Positions 60,601 to 64,000 of a stretch of 64,000 nucleotides of DNA are shown one piece after another. Where the stretch lies: the NCBI RefSeq assembly GCF_003590095.1, contig NC_039499.1:4340001-4404000 (forward strand), read 5' to 3'. Origin of the DNA: Trichoplusia ni (lineage: Eukaryota; Arthropoda; Insecta; Lepidoptera; Noctuidae). The notes beneath the pieces are model-generated. The model was not told the DNA's origin. It saw only the letters and a program-made list of their open reading frames with translations, and did no database searches. Positions within the stretch are counted from its first letter, which is position 1; each line of letters opens with the position of its first letter. Both the position numbers and the translations under genes were made by a program.

Positions 60601-61045
60601 TACAAAAAATCTTATTTGATATAAAAAACCTTGTCACGACTCCCATACCTCCCATTCCCAACCTCATAATAAAAAAAACAATTTCCCCCACAGATCAACA
60701 AAGAAGAAGGAACCAAAGAAGACACTAACACCAGCGATCGACCAGAACGGTTCCCAGGTGAACTTCTACTACGGAGCTCACACGCCGTACGCGGAGTCCA
60801 TCGCTCCCTCACACCACTCCACATACGCACACTACTATGACGACGAGGAAGACGGCTGGGAGATGCCAAACTTCTACAACGAAACGTACATGAAGGAGAG
60901 CCTTCATAATGGTATGAATGGGAAGATGAACAGCCTAGCGCGGTCCAACGCGAGCATATACGGAACCAAAGAGGACCTCTACGATAGACTGAAGAGGCAC
61001 GCGTACCCGGGTAAGAAAGGTCAGTATGTACGGCACTTAGACTAG
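54427..61045 (+). CDS. 3' part of a uninflatable/SVEP1-like type I membrane protein, 12 exons
   Basis: Exons: 54427-54638, 54725-54879, 54961-55101, 55535-55606, 55782-55972, 56055-56228, 56444-56620, 57298-57459, 58052-58175, 58584-58733, 59571-59770, 60694-61045. All introns are GT-AG, 81 to 923 bases. The product runs from a sushi-like module through an unassigned segment, tandem GCC2/GCC3 (ephrin-receptor-like) cysteine modules, two EGF-like modules and one transmembrane helix to a cytoplasmic tail with DEEDGWEMPNFYNETYMKES. This architecture fits arthropod uninflatable, an apical epithelial surface protein affecting tracheal growth and Notch signalling in flies. The 5' end is missing. 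One-base deletions are inferred near 54492, 54795, 54961, 58113 and 58630, and an insertion near 59709. Piecewise frames contain no stop, so an error-prone consensus is likelier than a pseudogene. Family call from domain order and tail, not a search. Confidence 0.7.
54725..54879 (+). CDS. uif-like exon B: unassigned extracellular segment, frameshifted
   Basis: The first part reads ASPAQRVFKISMLFPSSVLC followed by NDA. The second part reads QAVLRQKVRSAINQLNRDWN followed by FCSYAVD in another frame. One base appears deleted at GCGGACAGG near 54795. The exon starts after CCACATACAG and ends at G|GTACGT. Confidence 0.7.
54961..55101 (+). CDS. uif-like exon C: unassigned segment with RQTR site
   Basis: The exon reads RECKELDINVKCDHRANARQ, TRQVSTPPAV and ends AIIPVEE, with the donor GTAAGT at 55102. 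The junction with the previous exon is one base short: GAT G + G AAC CGC gives only two bases for one codon. This points to a lost G at the acceptor TAG|GAACC. RQTRQ could be a basic processing site, which is inference. Confidence 0.7.
55535..55606 (+). CDS. uif-like exon D, 72 nt
   Basis: A small exon between CACATAG and GTAAGT reads TRSSREGRQAGDTYNVEVSF plus PSV. It starts and ends in phase 2 and keeps the frame exactly. The 433-base intron before it has no recognisable repeat. Confidence 0.75.
55782..55972 (+). CDS. uif-like exon E: linker and first cysteine pair
   Basis: The exon reads NDPVIHNGNNERSTVQRLLE, continues through KLILEDEQFDVRNILPNTVP and ends ACPTGQVVMAPDC. It opens the cysteine-rich region. 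Splice sites are TTTACAG and G|GTAAGT, and the exon ends in phase 1. Confidence 0.8.
56055..56228 (+). CDS. uif-like exon F: GCC2/GCC3-type cysteine module
   Basis: The exon reads VACAVGTFLDAASDTCKPCP, then QGTYQSEAGQVQCTACP and SAADCK. The C-x-x-G-x-(F/Y)...C-x-x-C-P-x-G-x-Y pattern is that of GCC2_GCC3/ephrin-receptor-like modules. It is 174 nt and phase 1 at both ends, so it is a symmetrical module exon. Confidence 0.85.
56444..56620 (+). CDS. uif-like exon G: GCC2/GCC3-type cysteine module
   Basis: The exon reads ERCAAGKFYDAEAELCRPCG, HGSYQPREGAFSCLSCPRG and AAECRDDCPSG. It is 177 nt, phase 1 at both ends, with a second copy of the module type in exon F. Splice sites are TTTTGTAG and G|GTAAAA. 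Confidence 0.85.
56765..56935 (+). repeat. tRNA-derived SINE inside the intron before exon H
   Basis: TAGCCGAGTCATTGAGG, CCACGCCAAACCCACCG, ACAAGCATTTGTGTGATACA and CCCCCGCGATGCAAGG match the SINE family at 48599-48745. The B box is damaged. Confidence 0.6.
56953..57240 (-). mobile_element. Helitron-type element, minus strand, inside an intron
   Basis: Read on the minus strand it ends CCACGCGAACGAAGTCGCGG, GCAACTG and CTAG followed by T. Its other end carries ACATTATAAAGAGGAAAG. It lies just downstream of the SINE in the intron before exon H and ends about 57 bases before that exon. Confidence 0.65.
57298..57459 (+). CDS. uif-like exon H: GC-rich GCC2/GCC3-type module
   Basis: The exon reads GEQLSSDGGCEACPRGTWRA, ACAACPPGTTTPQAG and CSLPVCRPG. 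It is 162 nt, phase 1 at both ends, between TTGTCCCCAG and GTGAGT. Its codons are overwhelmingly G/C-ending, in sharp contrast to the neighbouring exons. The long open frame on the opposite strand here is a by-product of that composition. Confidence 0.85.
58052..58175 (+). CDS. uif-like exon I: GCC2/GCC3-type module, frameshifted
   Basis: The first half reads GSYLNVTLNSCVQCRKGTY. The second half reads SEAQQTVCVPCPINTSTRGP followed by GA, one frame over. A base is missing near 58113 (TACCATCC). Read straight, the frame would hit TAA at the donor. NVT and NTS are possible N-glycosylation sites. Confidence 0.75.
58584..58733 (+). CDS. uif-like exon J: EGF-like module, frameshifted
   Basis: It starts TAESDCTNPCEMSGP. 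After a one-base deletion near 58630 (CCCGAGATG) it continues MHCDVNAYCLL and FKCQCKPGFNGTGKVC. The six-cysteine order and the GF..TG..C end define an EGF-like domain. The donor is G|GTAAGC. Confidence 0.75.
59406..59550 (-). repeat. RTE-type LINE tail, inverted, in the intron before exon K
   Basis: The minus strand reads GGCAGCAGCTGATTGCAAGC, CGAAGATAGATCTCGATAGC, GGAGAGGCATATGTTCAAGC and AATATGGGCTGATGGTGATG. It is a better kept relative of the tail at 41105-41200 and ends about 20 bases before the branch region of exon K. Confidence 0.65.
59571..59770 (+). CDS. uif-like exon K: EGF-like module and transmembrane helix
   Basis: The exon reads DVCLDYCDNGGECVKDARGE and CRCTGSFTGRHC, then FAYIASG. 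With one extra G discounted at about 59709, it continues AGGVIFIIFLVLLVWMICA, a clear transmembrane helix. It ends AG|GTTAGT in phase 2. The first 130 bases are GC-rich. Read literally, the frame passes through the helix in the wrong register. Confidence 0.8.
60694..61045 (+). CDS. uif-like exon L: cytoplasmic tail and stop
   Basis: Starting after TTTCCCCCACAG, the exon reads STKKKEPKKTLTPAID (a basic stop-transfer region), then NFYYGAHTPYAESIAPSHHS and DEEDGWEMPNFYNETYMKES, ending GKKGQYVRHLD and TAG at 61043-61045. NFYNETYM and the paired tyrosines are candidate phosphorylation sites. A strong unused donor (G|GTAAGA, 61010/61011) sits 35 bases before the stop. Confidence 0.85.
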
Positions 61046-61665
61046 TGCACACTTTTTTGTTGGAATGCCAGCTTTGCACGGTTCGCTTTGTAGAATTTGG
61101 TTGTGGAATTTTGATGCATTGGTTTATTAGCGCTGAAAAAAACAACATGTTGCTAAATTATAATCATCTCTTTCAAAATAATTGTTCTTAATTCATACAA
61201 TATTTTTTATTATTCTGTCGATTCGTTACTTTTGCTCTGCGCTAATAGACTATGTAGAGAAATTGAAAATTAATTAATCTACTTAATTAGTTAACGTTCA
61301 TTTTCTTTTGTTGCACCATTTTAAAATATAAATTTTAGGTACTGTTAAGTTAGTTAAGCGACTGTTTGTAATGTTGATAAACAATAGAAATTTATTACTA
61401 TATTAAATAAAAGTATTTTCATAAATCGGCGTTATAAAGTTTAAGTACGTCCATTTTACAAGTAATATTAAAGTTTATATTTATGCATTTCTATATAAAT
61501 AATATGTGATTTATTACGCGTTTCACATGCCTGTGTAAATAGTAAATAATATCGGGAGCAAATGTCTGTTTATTGTATTTTGAATCTCTTTTGTGCATTT
61601 CTTATGAAACTGCTTTTGTGGATGAATTATATTGTATTGTATGGAATAAATAAATTTTCTACTTC
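61046..61665 (+). terminator. 3' UTR and polyadenylation signals of the uif-like gene
   Basis: The UTR is AT-rich. AATAAA occurs near 61406 and as overlapping AATAAATAAA at 61644-61653, followed by TTTTCT. The distal pair is the better candidate for the main cleavage site. Confidence 0.45.
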
Positions 61666-61724
61666 AAACGTCATTTCTTATTTCAATCAAATATTTATTT
61701 CCTGAGTCAGATGAATTTATCACA

Positions 61725-61830
61725 CTCATGTGAGTATGTTTGTTGCCTCTGCGCTCAAACGGTTCGACCGAATTCGCTGAAATTTGATATGGAGATGCTG
61801 ACACGTGTGCTACTCTTATCCGATTTCGTT
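61725..61830. repeat. Possible Helitron-body fragment
   Basis: GAGTATGTTTGTTGCCTCTG, then AACGGTTCGACCGAATTCGC and TGAAATTTGATATGGAGATG, resembles the internal block of lepidopteran Helitrons (compare GTTACTCTTTCACG...GATGAAACTTTACC at 34058-34105). No ends are preserved. Confidence 0.3.
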
Positions 61831-62185
61831 CAAGAAGTTATGTATTCTGTATTCTGGTTATTAAGTAAAACAATGACAATTTAAACAATAGAACCACTGT
61901 CATGGGAAAAGCCTTCGACCTCAGACATGACCAACTCTAGCCAGCCAACCGTATCGAGTGACATCATCGGAAACCAAGCTAGAATGATGCTGAAGTCATT
62001 CAATGTAAATAGGTATCTTCCTAAAAACGTCGCCTTGGTTTTTGCAGCCCTTTATTATGATACAGGTTTAATATTTGTAAACAGCTCAAGTCAAATCTTT
62101 ATTGCATACCATAATGTTACATAGGTGGTAAATTATAATTAGGTTCACAGCTCATTAGGTATATGATGAACCTACTTAATATCTA

Positions 62186-62371
62186 CGTGATTATAATTTC
62201 TCTTTCACTGCAAAACCTATGAAGGCATAAACTAAAGCAAACTGTGCACCGTGCATCCGCACTGCTGACCCCAGTGCTGTTCTTTTGATTTCTGCATAAA
62301 ACGCAAAAGCGCAGCCATCCAGTTGCACGACGTATACAACTCATTATAAGTCGGCAACATGTGAGTTCCAT
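62186..62371 (-). pseudogene. Possible piggyBac-type cysteine-rich C-terminal remnant
   Basis: A minus-strand frame ends FCVLCRNQKNS, ARCTVCFSLCLHRFC and SER. The C-x2-C...C-x2-C-x3-C-x4-C spacing resembles the zinc-binding tail of piggyBac-like transposases (usually C..C...C..C...LC...CF..YH). No DDE core is visible upstream. It lies between the uif-like and ERO1 genes. Confidence 0.3.
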
Positions 62372-62656
62372 TGATTTTCTGTGATAAATTAAAAGTATTC
62401 TAAATCACTATTGTGCTGTGATTTGGTCGAACAATAAAATTACTTGTAAAATGATAATTAAGTAAAATAAAATACTATCCCTTGAAAGGACAACGAAAAG
62501 TAGGTATTTCCTATCCAAACAAAATTTAGCTCTATTTCCTTTGTGACTCGAAGTCTCAAAAATGAAGATTTCATATTTATTTTAAATAGCGTGAAACAAT
62601 TTGGATGTAAGTAATACTATCAAGAATATCACCCAGTAGTCATAACAACGGTTCTG

Positions 62657-62670
62657 ATTGGAGCACGTCA
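62657..62670. promoter_or_regulatory. ERSE-II/UPRE-like site upstream of ERO1
   Basis: ATTGGAGCACGTCA combines ATTGG with a downstream CACG block, one mismatch from the mammalian ERSE-II consensus ATTGGNCCACG. On the minus strand it contains TGACGTG, the XBP1/ATF6 UPRE core. GAGCACGTC recurs at 62863-62871. ERO1 genes are classic unfolded-protein-response targets, so the position fits, but function is inference. Confidence 0.45.
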
Positions 62671-62826
62671 TAAAATCTTCTTCAAACGCGACGTTCTATT
62701 ATCTACGTCTAAATTTAGCATTATTTTATGTTTTACCTGTGGAATCGACCGAAATTCTAATGGTAACTTTTGACATTGACATTACGCAAGGTGCATTGAT
62801 TTGTCAATTTACCTGTCAGTGTCAAT

Positions 62827-62832
62827 TCAGTC
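62827..62832 (+). promoter_or_regulatory. Candidate initiator of the ERO1 gene
   Basis: TCAGTC matches the arthropod initiator TCAGT(C/T). The preceding 75 bases hold five TGACA/TGTCA motifs (TTTTGACATTGACATTACG through CTGTCAGTGTCAATT). No TATA box is visible. Use of this site would give a leader of about 168 bases. Confidence 0.35.
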
Positions 62833-62839
62833 GGATATC

Positions 62840-62923
62840 ATGAAAAGTGCGAGCGTTTGTTTGAGCACGTCCTACCTTTCGTCTTCGATGTATTGCTCTC
62901 TACTTTCACCACTTCGTGAATAG
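62840..62923 (+). promoter_or_regulatory. Upstream ORF 1 in the ERO1 leader, 27 codons
   Basis: ATG at 62840 opens MKSASVCLSTSYLSSSMYCS and seven more residues before TAG at 62921-62923. It lies wholly upstream of the main start. It exists in mRNA only if transcription starts at or before about 62830. Confidence 0.35.
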
Positions 62924-62991
62924 TTAATAGTATCAGTTTTAAATGTGCTGTAACAGAACTCGGTCGTCTTCTTAATATATAAATAATACTC

Positions 62992-63042
62992 ATGCCATGG
63001 CGACAGGCGCTACCGAAATGGCATACAAAAATTATTGTGTAG
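62992..63042 (+). promoter_or_regulatory. Upstream ORF 2 overlapping the ERO1 start out of frame
   Basis: ATG at 62992 has a pyrimidine at -3 and reads MPWRQALPKWHTKIIV then TAG at 63040-63042. The main ATG follows 5 bases later (62997) in strong context (GCCATGG). Leaky scanning past the weak first ATG would be needed for ERO1 synthesis. Confidence 0.4.
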
Positions 63043-64000
63043 TGTTTATAATATTCGCTCTTGTGATAGTTCAAGCAGTCGGTTACGACACTGAACTGTA
63101 TGAAACAAAGCCTTGCGACAGCAATGCATGCTTTGACGAACTCCACGGGTCATTGGGCGACTGTTCGTGCAATGTTGACACCATCGATTACTTTAATAAT
63201 GTGAAGATTTACCCGCGACTTCAGAGTTTAGTTAGGAAGGATTACTTCCGCTTCTATAAAGTAAATTTAAAAAAGGAATGTCCATTCTGGGCGGACGATA
63301 GCAAATGTGCAATGAGGTTCTGTCATATCAAAACCTGTTCCAAAGAAAGTGTCCCTGGATATGAAAATGGATACGAAAACGAGCATATAGACGAGTCTCC
63401 CGCGACGAAATATTCTAAAGAGGCGCAATCTAACTGCAACTCGGATACAGATCACGACCATGACCTGGGTTACTTAAATATGACTATAAGTGCTGCCAGT
63501 CAACATGAAATAGCCAAATGGAAGGCCTATGACGATGCTCTAGAGAACTTCTGTGGATATGACGACAAGGATGTGGATGCTGAGTATGTGGACTTGTTAC
63601 TCAACCCTGAAAGATACACAGGTTATAAAGGACCTTCAGCTAACAGAATATGGAGGAGCATTTACCAGGAGAATTGCTTCAGGCCTAAACCCAATCCATA
63701 TGAGTCCTTCCCATTTGTGCTGACTTCAGACCTAGGCAACATGTGTCTGGAGAAACGAGTGTTCTATAGAGCTGTGTCCGGCCTACACTCAAGTATTAAC
63801 ATACACTTATGTTCTAAATACTTGTTGTATGAAAAAGGTGCAGGTTTCACATCAGATGGAGAGTGGGGGCCTAATCTAGAAGAATTCCAACGTCGTTTTG
63901 ATCCCTCTCAGACATTTGGTGAGGGTCCCAACTGGTTGAAAAATCTTTACTTTGTTTACTTGTTGGAGATGAGGGCATTAGCTAAAGCGGGTCCTTACTT
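62997..64000 (+). CDS. Ero1L: ERO1 endoplasmic reticulum thiol oxidase, 5' part
   Basis: The frame is open for 334 codons to the window edge. ERO1 is the FAD-dependent ER oxidase that reoxidises protein disulfide isomerase and produces hydrogen peroxide. A hydrophobic signal segment (about 11-29) is followed by CSCNVDTIDYFNN (56-68), FYKVNLKKECPFWADD (86-101), the regulatory/shuttle pair in KCAMRFC (Cys104 and Cys109, C-x4-C), EYVDLLLNPERYTGYKGP (196-213) and WLKNLYFVYLLEMRALAK (313-330). These match the family closely. The inner C-x2-C active site lies beyond the window. NMT (161) is a possible glycosylation site. The start at 62997 has strong context; Met8 (63018) is an alternative that still keeps the signal. 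No intron occurs in the visible 1004 bases. Confidence 0.95.
   Translation, partial: MATGATEMAYKNYCVVFIIFALVIVQAVGYDTELYETKPCDSNACFDELHGSLGDCSCNVDTIDYFNNVKIYPRLQSLVRKDYFRFYKVNLKKECPFWADDSKCAMRFCHIKTCSKESVPGYENGYENEHIDESPATKYSKEAQSNCNSDTDHDHDLGYLNMTISAASQHEIAKWKAYDDALENFCGYDDKDVDAEYVDLLLNPERYTGYKGPSANRIWRSIYQENCFRPKPNPYESFPFVLTSDLGNMCLEKRVFYRAVSGLHSSINIHLCSKYLLYEKGAGFTSDGEWGPNLEEFQRRFDPSQTFGEGPNWLKNLYFVYLLEMRALAKAGPY

Noticed and set aside
54427..61045. Calling the uif-like locus a pseudogene outright
   Set aside because: Splice sites, codon patterns, transmembrane helix and tail are all intact, and the only damage is one-base indels close to a gap, which fits sequencing error better.
60612..61148. 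178-codon minus-strand open frame
   Set aside because: It lies opposite the conserved cytoplasmic-tail exon of the uif-like gene and has no recognisable product.
62838..63146. Minus-strand open frame over the ERO1 start
   Set aside because: It overlaps the clearly homologous ERO1 N terminus and shows no protein features of its own.
1..64000. Bacterial-type systems (operons, CRISPR arrays, phage, toxin-antitoxin)
   Set aside because: Splice sites, intron-bearing genes, arthropod repeats and long non-coding stretches show animal nuclear DNA. No regular spacer-repeat array is present.

Overview
The window is AT-rich animal DNA, almost certainly from a moth (Lepidoptera, probably a noctuoid). 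The evidence is GT-AG introns, arthropod-type core promoters and the repeats: Lep1-type Helitrons ending in CTAG after a GC hairpin, RTE-clade LINE tails ending in (TGA)n, and tRNA-derived SINEs of lepidopteran type. There are no bacterial genes, CRISPR arrays, rRNA genes or convincing tRNA genes.

Layout. From 1 to about 46 kb I see very little coding sequence. There is one spliced coiled-coil exon on the minus strand (4286-4422), a possible minus-strand cysteine-rich terminal exon (4759-4941), and a long intergenic or intronic stretch. That stretch holds SINEs, LINE tails, Helitrons, a hAT-type MITE with perfect 8-bp target duplications (32819-33191) and a piggyBac-type MITE flanked by TTAA (37846-38669). 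It also holds nine exact TGACGTCA palindromes. From 46065 to 47819 is a complete intronless SLC26-family sulfate/anion transporter gene with GATA motifs and a TATA-like/initiator pair upstream. From 47.8 to 53.4 kb are SINEs and a decayed minus-strand open frame. From 53395 to 54394 is a gap of exactly 1000 N.

From 54427 to 61045 lie the last twelve coding exons of a large type I membrane protein. It has a sushi-like module, tandem GCC2/GCC3 (ephrin-receptor-like) cysteine modules, two EGF-like modules, one transmembrane helix and a conserved cytoplasmic tail. It most resembles arthropod uninflatable, often labelled SVEP1-like. Six one-base indels break its reading frame although all splice sites look intact. 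I read this mainly as a consensus-quality problem near the gap. From 62997 to the right edge is the 5' part of an ERO1 thiol oxidase gene, with no intron in view, two upstream ORFs and a UPR-element-like motif upstream.

The three recognised genes do not form a pathway: one is an anion transporter, one an epithelial surface protein and one an ER oxidase. I found no clearly new biological system. The observations most worth checking are the ERO1 leader (tandem uORFs plus ACGT-core motifs), the indel cluster and mis-sized gap in the uif-like gene, the excess of TGACGTCA octamers, and the unrecognised minus-strand coding fragments.
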